From: Streptomyces sp. NBC_00663
Lineage (GTDB): Bacteria; Actinomycetota; Actinomycetes; Streptomycetales; Streptomycetaceae
Reading direction: 5' to 3'
Assembly: GCF_036226885.1 (NCBI RefSeq)
Contig: NZ_CP109027.1
Location: 7,936,001-8,000,000, forward strand
Length of the DNA stretch: 64,000 nt
Position numbers and translations under genes: made by a program. Below are positions 19,936-27,687 of this stretch, in pieces. The notes beneath the pieces were generated by a model. It searched no databases. It saw only the letters and a list, made by a program, of their open reading frames with translations, and had not been told where the DNA came from. How positions within the stretch are numbered: position 1 is the first letter of the stretch; the number at the start of each line of letters is the position of its first letter.

Positions 19936-21120
19936 TTGAGCAGGTTGCGCTGGCTGACCGCGGGGGAGTCCCACGGTCCCGCACTCGTAGCGACGCTGGA
20001 GGGTCTGCCCGCCGGCGTGCCGATCACCACGGAGATGGTGGCGGACCACCTGGCCCGGCGTCGGCTCGGCTATGGACGCGGTGCCCGGATGAAGTTCGAG
20101 CAGGACCAGGTCACCTTCCTCGGTGGCGTCCGGCACGGCCTCACCCTCGGCTCGCCGGTCGCCGTCATGGTGGGCAACACCGAGTGGCCCAAGTGGGAGC
20201 AGGTCATGTCGGCCGACCCGGTGGACGAGGAGATCCTCGCCGGGCTCGCCCGTAACGCCCCGCTGACTCGCCCGCGTCCTGGTCATGCCGACCTCGCGGG
20301 GATGCAGAAGTACGGCTTTGACGAGGCTAGGCCGATCCTGGAGCGTGCCTCGGCGCGTGAGACGGCGGCGCGGGTGGCGCTGGGCGCGGTCGCCCGGTCG
20401 TACCTGAAGGAGACGGCCGGGATCGAGATCGTCAGCCATGTCATCGAGCTGTGTTCGGTGAAGGCGCCGCAGGGTGTGTACCCGACCCCGGCCGATGTGG
20501 AGAAGCTGGACGCCGATCCGCTGCGCTGCCTGGACGCGGACACGTCGAAGGCGATGGTGGCGGAGGTCGATCAGGCCCACAAGGACGGCGACACCCTCGG
20601 TGGTGTGGTCGAGGTCCTGGCCTACGGCGTCCCGGTCGGCCTCGGCTCACACGTCCACTGGGACCGCAAGCTGGACGCCCGCCTCGCCGGTGCGCTCATG
20701 GGCATCCAGGCCATCAAGGGTGTCGAGATCGGCGACGGGTTCGAGCTCGCGCGCGTGCCCGGTTCCAAGGCGCACGACGAGATCGTCAACACGCCCGAGG
20801 GCATCCGCCGCGTCTCCGGCCGCTCCGGCGGTACCGAGGGCGGCCTGACCACCGGCGAACTGCTGCGCGTGCGCGCCGCGATGAAGCCCATCGCCACCGT
20901 GCCCCGCGCCCTCCAGACCGTGGATGTGACCACCGGTGAGGCGGCTCCCGCCAACCACCAGCGTTCCGACGTCTCCGCGGTCCCGGCGGCCGGGATCGTC
21001 GCCGAGGCGATGGTGGCGCTCGTCCTCGCGGACGCGGTCGCCGAGAAGTTCGGCGGCGACAACGTCGTCGAGACCCGCCGCAACGTCCAGTCGTACCTCG
21101 ACCACCTGGCCATCCGATGA
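19936..21120 (+). CDS. aroC: Chorismate synthase
   Basis: AroC converts EPSP to chorismate using reduced FMN, the last step of the pathway. The TTG at 19936, preceded by AGAGGAG, gives 394 residues beginning LSRLRWLTAGESHGPALVATLEG, the standard N-terminus. The frame is open further upstream, but that part has no family similarity. Signatures GYGRGARMK, RPGHADLAG, RASARETAARVA and the C-terminal RSDVSAVPAAG are present. The 225-bp spacer before it shows no gene and should hold the promoter. It overlaps aroK by 4 bp. Confidence 0.96.
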   Translation: MSRLRWLTAGESHGPALVATLEGLPAGVPITTEMVADHLARRRLGYGRGARMKFEQDQVTFLGGVRHGLTLGSPVAVMVGNTEWPKWEQVMSADPVDEEILAGLARNAPLTRPRPGHADLAGMQKYGFDEARPILERASARETAARVALGAVARSYLKETAGIEIVSHVIELCSVKAPQGVYPTPADVEKLDADPLRCLDADTSKAMVAEVDQAHKDGDTLGGVVEVLAYGVPVGLGSHVHWDRKLDARLAGALMGIQAIKGVEIGDGFELARVPGSKAHDEIVNTPEGIRRVSGRSGGTEGGLTTGELLRVRAAMKPIATVPRALQTVDVTTGEAAPANHQRSDVSAVPAAGIVAEAMVALVLADAVAEKFGGDNVVETRRNVQSYLDHLAIR

Positions 21121-21629
21121 GCCCTCGGGTGGTGCTCGTCGGCCCGATGGGCGTGGGCAAGTCCACCGTCGGGCAGCTGCTCGCCGAGCGGCTCGGAGTG
21201 AGCTACCGGGACACCGACGACGACATCGTCGCCGAGCAGGACCGGACCGTCGCCGAGATCTTCGTCGACGAGGGCGAGCCCGCCTTCCGTGCCATCGAGA
21301 AGGCGGCCGTACAGCGGGCGCTGACCGAGCACGACGGCGTCCTCGCCCTCGGCGGCGGCGCGATCCTCGACGAGGACACGCGCGCGTCGCTCGCCGGGCT
21401 GCCGGTCGTCTACCTCTCGATGGACGTCGAGGAGGCCGTCAAGCGCACCGGCCTCAACGCGGCCCGCCCGCTGCTCGCGGTCAACCCGCGCAAGCAGTGG
21501 CGCGAGCTGATGGAGGCGCGGCGGCACCTCTACGAGGGGATCGCCACGGCGGTCGTCGCGACGGACGGTCGTACGCCCGAAGAAGTCACCGAAGTCGCCC
21601 TGGACGCACTGGAGTTGAAGCAGGCATGA
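21117..21629 (+). CDS. aroK: Shikimate kinase
   Basis: AroK phosphorylates shikimate at the 3-hydroxyl using ATP. The 170-residue protein shows the P-loop GPMGVGKSTVG at residues 8-18, the DTDDDI motif that binds shikimate, the FRAIEKAA motif (normally FR..E), and the GGGAI motif. The R(P)LL lid segment reads AARPLLAVNPRKQW. It is coupled to both neighbours by 4-bp overlaps with aroC upstream and aroB downstream. Confidence 0.96.
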   Translation: MSPRVVLVGPMGVGKSTVGQLLAERLGVSYRDTDDDIVAEQDRTVAEIFVDEGEPAFRAIEKAAVQRALTEHDGVLALGGGAILDEDTRASLAGLPVVYLSMDVEEAVKRTGLNAARPLLAVNPRKQWRELMEARRHLYEGIATAVVATDGRTPEEVTEVALDALELKQA

Positions 21630-22717
21630 GTGAGGCAGTGACCCGGATCCAGGTCGGCGGCACCGCGGGCAGCGAGCCGTACGAGGTCCTGGTGGGTCGT
21701 CAACTCCTGGGCGAGCTCGGCGGGTTGATCGGCGAGAAGGCCAAGCGGGTGGCGATCGTGCACCCCGAGGCGCTCGCCGAGACCGGCGAAGCGCTGCGGG
21801 GCGACCTTGCCGAGCAGGGCTACGACGTCGTCGCCATCCAGGTGCCCAACGCGGAGGAGGCCAAGACCGCCGAGGTCGCCGCCTACTGCTGGAAGGCGCT
21901 CGGGCAGTCCGGCTTCACCCGCACCGACGTCGTCGTCGGCGTCGGCGGTGGCGCGACCACGGACCTCGCCGGCTTCGTGGCCGCCACCTGGCTGCGCGGG
22001 GTGCGCTGGATCGCCATCCCCACCACCGTCCTGGCGATGGTGGACGCGGCCGTCGGCGGCAAGACCGGCATCAACACCGCCGAGGGCAAGAACCTCGTCG
22101 GCGCCTTCCACCCGCCGGCCGGCGTCCTGTGCGACCTGGCCGCGCTGGACTCCCTCCCGGTCAACGACTACGTCTCCGGCCTCGCCGAGATCATCAAGGC
22201 CGGCTTCATCGCCGACCCGGCGATCCTGGAGCTCATCGAGTCCGACCCGCAGGCCGCGCGCACCCCGGCCGGCCCGCACACGGCCGAACTGATCGAGCGG
22301 TCCATCCGGGTCAAGGCCGAGGTGGTCTCCTCCGACCTCAAGGAGTCGGGCCTGCGGGAGATCCTCAACTACGGCCACACGCTCGCCCACGCCATCGAGA
22401 AGAACGAGCGCTACAAGTGGCGGCACGGCGCCGCGGTCTCCGTCGGCATGCACTTCGCCGCCGAACTCGGCCGCCTGGCGGGCCGGTTGGACGACGCGAC
22501 GGCGGACCGCCACCGTACGGTCCTCGAGTCGGTCGGCCTGCCGCTGCACTACCGTTACGACCAGTGGCCCAAGCTGCTGGAGACCATGAAGGTCGACAAG
22601 AAGTCCCGCGGTGACCTGCTGCGCTTCATCGTCCTGGACGGACTGGGCAAGCCCACCGTCATGGAGGGCCCGGACCCGGCCGTCCTGCTGGCCGCGTACG
22701 GAGAAGTGGGCCAGTAG
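21626..22717 (+). CDS. aroB: 3-dehydroquinate synthase
   Basis: AroB closes the carbocycle in the second shikimate step, using NAD and a divalent metal. From ATG 21626 the protein has 363 residues. The NAD-binding GVGGGATTDLAGFVAATWLRG, the PTT..AMVDAAVGGKTGINTAEGKN block, and metal ligands in EIIKAGF and NYGHTLAHAIE are all present. The frame is open upstream inside aroK, but the real start is the ATGA overlap. A compound hairpin at 22770-22807 probably ends the operon. Confidence 0.96.
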   Translation: MSEAVTRIQVGGTAGSEPYEVLVGRQLLGELGGLIGEKAKRVAIVHPEALAETGEALRGDLAEQGYDVVAIQVPNAEEAKTAEVAAYCWKALGQSGFTRTDVVVGVGGGATTDLAGFVAATWLRGVRWIAIPTTVLAMVDAAVGGKTGINTAEGKNLVGAFHPPAGVLCDLAALDSLPVNDYVSGLAEIIKAGFIADPAILELIESDPQAARTPAGPHTAELIERSIRVKAEVVSSDLKESGLREILNYGHTLAHAIEKNERYKWRHGAAVSVGMHFAAELGRLAGRLDDATADRHRTVLESVGLPLHYRYDQWPKLLETMKVDKKSRGDLLRFIVLDGLGKPTVMEGPDPAVLLAAYGEVGQ

Positions 22718-22769
22718 CCGGCCGCGGCACCCTCCGTCCCATGTGCCTTACGGTCCCGGGCACTTAGGG

Positions 22770-22807
22770 CCGTCCCCGGCCGTTCACCAAACGGCGACCG
22801 GGGACGG
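22770..22807 (+). terminator. Probable terminator of the aro operon
   Basis: CCGTCCCCGG at 22770-22779 pairs with CCGGGGACGG at 22798-22807 (10 bp). The inner stem CCGT/ACGG (22780-22783 and 22791-22794) continues the helix around TCACCAA with a 3-nt bulge. It lies 53 bp after aroB. Confidence 0.75.
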
Positions 22808-22882
22808 TACCGTTCGGTAAGGAGTGGGTCCGTACCCGCTCCGCCAGCGCCAATTGCCTTGTACGAGACGGAGTGGCACCGG

Positions 22883-23782
22883 ATGCAGCACGCAGTGGGT
22901 TCTCCGCTGCCGCCGCCCCATCAGCCGGGGCACGGACCGGCCGTCGGCTGGTCGCCGGCCGCACACCACCCGGGGCCCCAGCACCCGGGCGCGCACCAGG
23001 GCCCGGCCCCGGTGCCCCCACCGCCCCCCGCTCCGGGTTTCGTGCCGTCGCACCAGCCCCCACCCCAGCACCCCTCCGCGCCCCCCGCCCCGCCGCACCA
23101 GCCGGCGGCACAGCACCCGTCGGCGCCCCCGGCCCCGGACACCACCGGTCATGTCCCGCTGCCGCCCGGCGGCCCGGTCGGCGTTCCCAGCAGCCCGTCC
23201 GCCGCGGCCCTGCCCGACCCGGCGGCCACGACCCTCGCGGTGCTGCTCATCGGCCCGGCCGGCGCGGGCAAGACCAGCGTCGCCAAGTACTGGGCCGAGC
23301 ACCGCCGGGTGCCCACCGCCCACATCAGCCTCGACGACGTCCGCGAATGGGTCCGTTCCGGTTTCGCCGACCCCCAGTCCGGCTGGAACGACCACTCCGA
23401 GGCCCAGTACCGCCTGGCGCGCCGCACCTGCGGCTTCGCCGCCCGCAACTTCCTGGCCAACGGCATCTCCTGCATCCTCGACGACGCCGTCTTCCCGGAC
23501 CGCCCGGTGGTCGGCCTCGGCGGCTGGAAGCGCCATGTGGGCCCCGGGCTGCTGCCCGTGGTCCTGCTGCCGGGCCTGGAGATCGTCCTGGAGCGCAACG
23601 CCGAGCGCTCGGGCAACCGCCGCCTCACGGACGAGGAGGTCGCGCGGATCCACGGCCGTATGGCGGGGTGGTACGGGTCGGGCCTGCCGATCATCGACAA
23701 CTCGCAGTTGGACGTACCGCAGACGGCCCAGGTGCTGGACGACGTACTCGCACGTTCCATCGCAAGCCCACCTAGCTGGTAA
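22883..23782 (+). CDS. P-loop kinase-like protein with proline-rich N-terminus
   Basis: The N-terminal 100 or so residues are low-complexity, rich in Pro, His and Ala. The C-terminal 200 residues form a P-loop domain with Walker A GPAGAGKTSVAKYW, a segment TAHISLDDVREWVRSG, and GISCILDDAVFPD. A lid-like RNAERSGNRRLTDEEVARIHGRM follows, as in AAA_33/zeta-type or chloramphenicol-phosphotransferase-like kinases. The substrate is unknown. ATG 22883 with GACGGAG upstream is preferred; TTG 22859 is an in-frame alternative. A downstream repeat of the dispersed 3'-end type follows after 16 bp. Confidence 0.85.
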   Translation: MQHAVGSPLPPPHQPGHGPAVGWSPAAHHPGPQHPGAHQGPAPVPPPPPAPGFVPSHQPPPQHPSAPPAPPHQPAAQHPSAPPAPDTTGHVPLPPGGPVGVPSSPSAAALPDPAATTLAVLLIGPAGAGKTSVAKYWAEHRRVPTAHISLDDVREWVRSGFADPQSGWNDHSEAQYRLARRTCGFAARNFLANGISCILDDAVFPDRPVVGLGGWKRHVGPGLLPVVLLPGLEIVLERNAERSGNRRLTDEEVARIHGRMAGWYGSGLPIIDNSQLDVPQTAQVLDDVLARSIASPPSW

Positions 23783-23798
23783 AGGCTTTTGGCTTTTT

Positions 23799-23828
23799 AG
23801 GGGCGCGGCGAACTGCGCGACAAGCCCC
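23799..23828 (+). repeat. Dispersed 3'-end repeat, copy 1
   Basis: The element reads AGGGGCGCGGCGAACTGCGC then GACAAGCCCC. It can fold with GGGGCGCG pairing to CGCG and CCCC. It lies 16 bp after the P-loop gene. Two related copies sit at 47143-47170 and 56292-56319, both reading the same way relative to the gene whose 3' end they mark. From memory this motif is very common in Streptomyces genomes. It probably acts in termination or mRNA 3'-end stability. Confidence 0.75.
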
Positions 23829-23923
23829 ACGGTCCCCAGACGGCTCACAACCACACATGACGCCCCGTCCCCCGAACGCTCTCTCAACCGGCACAAACCA
23901 GACACCGCTCCTACGCTCGTGTC

Positions 23924-25030
23924 ATGTCAGAGGTCTACGCGGCCCGCCGCTCCAAACTGAGGGCACAGTGCAACGCCGCCGGCAGCTCGGCAGCGCTCGT
24001 CACGCGCCCCGCCAACGTGCGCTACCTGTCCGGCGCCGCCCCCCGGGGCGCCGTCCTGCTGCTCGGCAAGACTGAGGACCTGCTCGTGTGCGTCGGCCCA
24101 CCGGAGGACCGTCCCACCGACGGCCGCCCGGACGAGGCGCTACGGGTGCACACCCTGCCCGGCGCCGGAGGCGACCCCGCCGTCGCCGCGGCCGACTTCG
24201 GCGCGGCGCAGGGCGCGGACTCGCTCGCCGTGGAGGAACATCACCTCACGGTGGCCCGGCACAGGGAGATCCGCTCCGTCGTCCCACGTCTGCGCCTCGC
24301 CGAACTGGGCGGTGCCGTGGAGCAGCTCCGCGTCGTCAAGGACGAGGAGGAGATCTCCTGCCTGCGCATCGGCGCCGAGATCGCCGACCAGGCCCTCGGT
24401 GAACTCCTCGAATCCATCCTCGTCGGCCGTACCGAACGGCATCTCGCCCTCGAACTCGAGCGCCGCCTAGTCGACCACGGCGCCGACGGACCCGCCTTCC
24501 CCACCTCCGTCGCCACCGGCCCCCACTCCGGCCGGCGCGCTCACCACCCCACCGACCGGCGCGTGGAGGAGGGCGACTTCCTCTCCGTCTGTCTCGGCGC
24601 GACGTACCGCGGCTACCGGTGTGAGATCGGCCGTACTTTCGTGATCGGTACGTCTCCCGCCGACTGGCAGATCGAGCTGTACGACCTCGTCTTCGCCGCT
24701 CAGCGCGCCGGACGGGAGAGCCTCGCACCCGGCGCCGCCTACCGTGACGTGGACCGCGCGGCACGCCAGGTGCTGGACTCCGCCGGGTACGGCGAGCGCC
24801 TGCCGACCCTGACCGGACACGGCGTCGGACTCGAAATCGACGAGGACCCGCAGCTGGCCCCCGCGGCCATGGGTAAACTGGACGCTTGCGTGCCGGTCAC
24901 CGTCGAACCGGGGGTCCACCTCCCGGGCCGGGGCGGTGTCCGGATCGATGACACGCTCGTCGTACGCCCCGAGGCGGACGGCGGACCCGAGCTACTCACC
25001 ATCACGACCAAGGAACTGCTCGCGCTCTAG
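23924..25030 (+). CDS. M24-family (Xaa-Pro aminopeptidase-like) protein with altered metal ligands
   Basis: This 368-residue protein has the N-terminal creatinase-like domain and the C-terminal pita-bread domain of Xaa-Pro peptidases. The expected first metal-binding Asp reads Cys (FLSVCLGA), and the expected second Asp reads Glu in RCEIGRT. GHGVG and VEPGVH keep their His and Glu, and the final ligand reads Asp (GVRIDDT) where Glu is usual. Three of the five canonical ligands therefore differ, so peptidase activity is uncertain. It directly precedes efp, a conserved neighbourhood in many bacteria. The start is ATG 23924. Confidence 0.85.
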   Translation: MSEVYAARRSKLRAQCNAAGSSAALVTRPANVRYLSGAAPRGAVLLLGKTEDLLVCVGPPEDRPTDGRPDEALRVHTLPGAGGDPAVAAADFGAAQGADSLAVEEHHLTVARHREIRSVVPRLRLAELGGAVEQLRVVKDEEEISCLRIGAEIADQALGELLESILVGRTERHLALELERRLVDHGADGPAFPTSVATGPHSGRRAHHPTDRRVEEGDFLSVCLGATYRGYRCEIGRTFVIGTSPADWQIELYDLVFAAQRAGRESLAPGAAYRDVDRAARQVLDSAGYGERLPTLTGHGVGLEIDEDPQLAPAAMGKLDACVPVTVEPGVHLPGRGGVRIDDTLVVRPEADGGPELLTITTKELLAL

Positions 25031-25088
25031 CAATGAGCCGGGCGCGCGTCCCGGGGTCGTCCACGTCAGTCCAGGAGATTCCGCAACC

Positions 25089-25655
25089 GTGGCTTCCACG
25101 AACGACCTCAAGAACGGCCTGGTGCTCAAGCTCGACGGAGGCCAGCTCTGGTCCGTCGTCGAGTTCCAGCACGTCAAGCCCGGCAAGGGCCCGGCCTTCG
25201 TGCGCACCAAGCTGAAGAACGTGCTCTCCGGCAAGGTCGTCGACAAGACGTTCAACGCCGGCGTCAAGGTCGAGACGGCCACGATCGACAAGCGCGACAT
25301 GCAGTTCTCGTACATGGACGGCGAGTACTTCGTCTTCATGGACATGGAGACCTACGACCAGCTCATGGTCGACCGCAAGGCCGTCGGCGACGCCGCCAAC
25401 TTCCTGATCGAGGGCTTCACCGCCACCGTCGCGCAGCACGAGGGCGAGGTGCTCTTCGTCGAGCTGCCGGCCGCCGTCGAGCTCGTCATCCAGGAGACCG
25501 AGCCGGGTGTGCAGGGCGACCGCTCCACCGGTGGCACCAAGCCCGCCACCCTGGAGACCGGCCACCAGATCCAGGTCCCGCTCTTCATCACCACCGGTGA
25601 GAAGATCAAGGTGGACACCCGCACCAGCGACTACCTCGGCCGGGTGAACAGCTAA
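25089..25655 (+). CDS. efp: Translation elongation factor P
   Basis: EF-P relieves ribosome stalling at proline stretches. From GTG 25089 (preceded by CAGGAG) the protein has 188 residues and the three beta-barrel domains. The tip loop of domain I reads HVKPGKGPAFVRTK, with Lys at the functional position; I see no epmA/epmB or earP genes nearby. The C-terminal signature LFITTGEKIKVDTRTSDYLGR is present. It is followed 2 bp later by nusB. Confidence 0.97.
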   Translation: MASTNDLKNGLVLKLDGGQLWSVVEFQHVKPGKGPAFVRTKLKNVLSGKVVDKTFNAGVKVETATIDKRDMQFSYMDGEYFVFMDMETYDQLMVDRKAVGDAANFLIEGFTATVAQHEGEVLFVELPAAVELVIQETEPGVQGDRSTGGTKPATLETGHQIQVPLFITTGEKIKVDTRTSDYLGRVNS

Positions 25656-25657
25656 CC

Positions 25658-26092
25658 GTGGCTGCCCGCAACACGGCCCGCAAGCGCGCCTTCCAGATCC
25701 TCTTCGAGGGCGACCAGCGCGGGGCCGACGTCCTGACGGTCCTCGCGGACTGGATCCGGCTCTCCCGGACCGACACCCGGCAGCCGCCGGTGAGTGAGTA
25801 CACCATGCAGCTGGTGGAGGGCTACGCGCAGCACGCGAAGCGCATCGACGAGCTGATCGCTCAGTACTCCGTCGGCTGGACGCTCGACCGCATGCCGGTC
25901 GTCGACCGCAACATCCTGCGGCTCGGTGCCTATGAGCTGATCTGGGTCGACGGGACCCCGGACGCGGTCGTGCTCGACGAGATGGTCGAGATCGCCAAGG
26001 AGTTCTCCACGGACGAGTCTCCGGCGTTCGTGAACGGCCTCCTCGGCCGTTTCAAGGACCTGAAGCCCACGCTGCGCCGCGACGAGGCGTAA
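25658..26092 (+). CDS. nusB: Transcription antitermination factor NusB
   Basis: NusB binds boxA RNA with NusE (S10) during rRNA antitermination. The 144-residue all-helical protein begins MAARNTARKRAFQILFEGDQR and includes DRNILRLGAYELIW and DEMVEIAKEFSTDESPAFVNGLLGR, the standard NusB signatures. The start GTG 25658 is 2 bp after the efp stop. A perfect 16-bp hairpin follows and should end the efp-nusB transcript. Confidence 0.97.
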   Translation: MAARNTARKRAFQILFEGDQRGADVLTVLADWIRLSRTDTRQPPVSEYTMQLVEGYAQHAKRIDELIAQYSVGWTLDRMPVVDRNILRLGAYELIWVDGTPDAVVLDEMVEIAKEFSTDESPAFVNGLLGRFKDLKPTLRRDEA

Positions 26093-26108
26093 GCAGAGGT
26101 ACGACATC

Positions 26109-26144
26109 GCCAGGGGCCCACAGCGTGAGCTGTGGGCCCCTGGC
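26109..26144 (+). terminator. Terminator after nusB
   Basis: A perfect 16-bp inverted repeat (26109-26124 and 26129-26144, GCCAGGGGCCCACAGC and its complement) has a GTGA loop. It lies 17 bp after the nusB stop. Confidence 0.9.
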
Positions 26145-26194
26145 GTGTCCGTGCCGGTATCCGGTGCCCGGGAGACCCCTGAGGAGCGCAGAAA

Positions 26195-26240
26195 GCCGCC
26201 GGGGTGGCCGGAACCATGAAGTTCCGGCCACCCCGGCGGC
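26195..26240 (-). terminator. Terminator after bldD
   Basis: A perfect 20-bp inverted repeat (26195-26214 and 26221-26240) surrounds the 6-nt loop CATGAA. It lies 26 bp beyond the bldD stop on the minus strand, and together with the nusB hairpin separates the two convergent units. Confidence 0.88.
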
Positions 26241-26266
26241 ACGTTTCTGCTGAGGCGGGAAGCGGC

Positions 26267-26767
26267 TCAGCTCTCCTCGTGGGACACCGCGCGACGCGCG
26301 TCCGCGTCCAGCACGCCCCAGCTGATCAGCTGCTCGGTGAGGACCGAGGGCGACTGGTCGTAGATGACGGCGAGTGTGCGCAGGTCGTCCTGGCGGATCG
26401 AGAGCACCTTGCCGTTGTAGTCACCGCGCTGGGACTGGATCGTCGCGGCGTAGCGCTGAAGGGGGCCCGCCTTCTCGGCCGGCACGTGGGCCAGCCGCTC
26501 CAGGTCGAGGACCAGCTTCGGCGGCGGCTCGGCGGCGCCGCCCGGGGTGGTGCCCGGCAGCAGTTCCTGAACGGGCACACCGTAGAAATCCGCCAACTCG
26601 GCGAGGCGCTGCACGGTCACGGCACGGTCGCCGCGCTCGTACGATCCGACCACGACCGCCTTCCAGCGTCCCTGGGACTTCTCCTCGACACCGTGGAGGG
26701 AAAGGCCCTGCTGGGTGCGGATGGCCCGGAGCTTGGCCCCGAGCTGTTTGGCGTATTCGCTGGACAT
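26267..26767 (-). CDS. bldD: BldD, c-di-GMP-responsive master regulator of development
   Basis: BldD represses sporulation genes during vegetative growth when dimerised by tetrameric c-di-GMP. The 166-residue protein has the N-terminal xre-type HTH (KLRAIRTQQGLSLHGVEEKS, then VVGSYERGDRAVTVQRLAELADFYGVPV). The C-terminal domain carries the c-di-GMP signature RGD, then RQDD (QRGDYNGKVLSIRQDD). The ATG at 26767 gives MSSEYAKQLGAKLR, the known N-terminus; four or five more in-frame codons upstream are not needed. A BldD-box-like operator overlaps its own -10 region, consistent with the autorepression known for the gene. Confidence 0.97.
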   Translation of the reverse strand: MSSEYAKQLGAKLRAIRTQQGLSLHGVEEKSQGRWKAVVVGSYERGDRAVTVQRLAELADFYGVPVQELLPGTTPGGAAEPPPKLVLDLERLAHVPAEKAGPLQRYAATIQSQRGDYNGKVLSIRQDDLRTLAVIYDQSPSVLTEQLISWGVLDADARRAVSHEES

Positions 26768-26823
26768 ATAGCTCCCCGGCACTGTGTCTACGCGGCCGGC
26801 AGGGGCGCCGTACCGCGCGGCTG

Positions 26824-26866
26824 GTAACTCACTGTGAGGTTACGCAGCGTTACTCTTCTGCGTCAA
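26824..26866 (-). promoter_or_regulatory. bldD promoter with overlapping BldD-box operator
   Basis: On the minus strand, TTGACG (26866-26861) and TAACCT (26842-26837) form a -35/-10 pair with an 18-bp spacer. The 20-bp near-palindrome GTAACTCACTGTGAGGTTAC at 26824-26843 covers the -10 box. A further GTTAC lies at 26848-26852. The operator resembles the published BldD box, and bldD is known to repress itself. Confidence 0.75.
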
Positions 26867-26970
26867 GCCGAATGAGCCGCACCGACTCTTCCGTGGTGGC
26901 GGTGGCCGATTAGGCCATGGGGGTGATCGGGGGTGTCCTCCGGGCCTGATAACGTGGATGGCGCAATTCC

Positions 26971-27012
26971 GACGTCCTTTAAGGTCCGTCCCGTGAGGCG
27001 GAGAAGGGGGTC
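26971..27012 (+). promoter_or_regulatory. PyrR-binding hairpin that sequesters the pyrR ribosome site
   Basis: The leader folds into a lower stem (26971-26979 with 27004-27012, one mismatch and one wobble), an asymmetric internal loop, and a 5-bp upper stem CCGUC/GGCGG. The hexaloop CCGUGA (26991-26996) fits the PyrR consensus CNGNGA flanked by UC and GG. The 3' strand of the lower stem includes AAGGGGG, the pyrR ribosome site. In mycobacteria PyrR represses translation through such a hairpin. With UMP, PyrR binding here should block pyrR translation. Confidence 0.85.
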
Positions 27013-27020
27013 CGTTTCGT

Positions 27021-27608
27021 ATGGACAAGCAGGACATTCAGCAGGACTTTCAGCAGGACACGACGTCCGATGCGCGGCCCGTTCTCGAAGGCCCCGACAT
27101 CGCACGCGTGCTGACCCGCATCGCCCACGAGATCGTCGAACGTGCCAAGGGCGCCGACGACGTGGTGCTCCTCGGTATTCCGACCCGAGGCGTCTTCCTC
27201 GCCCAGCGGCTCGCCGCCAAGCTGGAGGAGATCACCGACCGCAAGATTCCGGTCGGTTCGCTCGACATCACCATGTACCGCGACGACCTGCGCATGCACC
27301 CGCCGCGTGCGCTGGCCCGCACCGAGATTCCCGGTGACGGCATCGACGGCCGCCTCGTCGTCCTCGTCGACGACGTGCTCTTCTCCGGCCGCACCATCCG
27401 TGCCGCCCTCGACGCCCTGAACGACATCGGGCGTCCGCGCGCGGTGCAGCTCGCGGTCCTCGTCGACCGCGGCCACCGCGAACTGCCCATCCGCGCCGAC
27501 TACGTCGGCAAGAACCTCCCCACGTCGTTGCGGGAGACGGTCAAGGTCCAGCTCGCCGAGGAGGACGGTCGCGACACCGTGCTGCTCGGTGCCAAGCCGA
27601 CCCGGTAG
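27021..27608 (+). CDS. pyrR: Bifunctional pyr operon regulator / uracil phosphoribosyltransferase PyrR
   Basis: PyrR binds UMP and the pyr leader RNA, and also has weak uracil phosphoribosyltransferase activity. The 195-residue protein carries the PRPP-binding motif RLVVLVDDVLFSGRTIRAALD and the RNA-contacting region LGIPTRGVFLA and LDITMYRDDL. The N-terminus has a Gln/Asp-rich extension (QQDFQQDTTSD) longer than in Bacillus. ATG 27021 follows GAAGGGGG, which is trapped in the PyrR-binding hairpin. It heads an eight-gene operon. Confidence 0.97.
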   Translation: MDKQDIQQDFQQDTTSDARPVLEGPDIARVLTRIAHEIVERAKGADDVVLLGIPTRGVFLAQRLAAKLEEITDRKIPVGSLDITMYRDDLRMHPPRALARTEIPGDGIDGRLVVLVDDVLFSGRTIRAALDALNDIGRPRAVQLAVLVDRGHRELPIRADYVGKNLPTSLRETVKVQLAEEDGRDTVLLGAKPTR

Positions 27609-27687
27609 CAGTCGTCCGCGCGCGCCTTTCGGTGTGCCTTCGCCTGCCCGGAATCTCCCCACTGAACTTCCTTACGGAGCCTGACAG

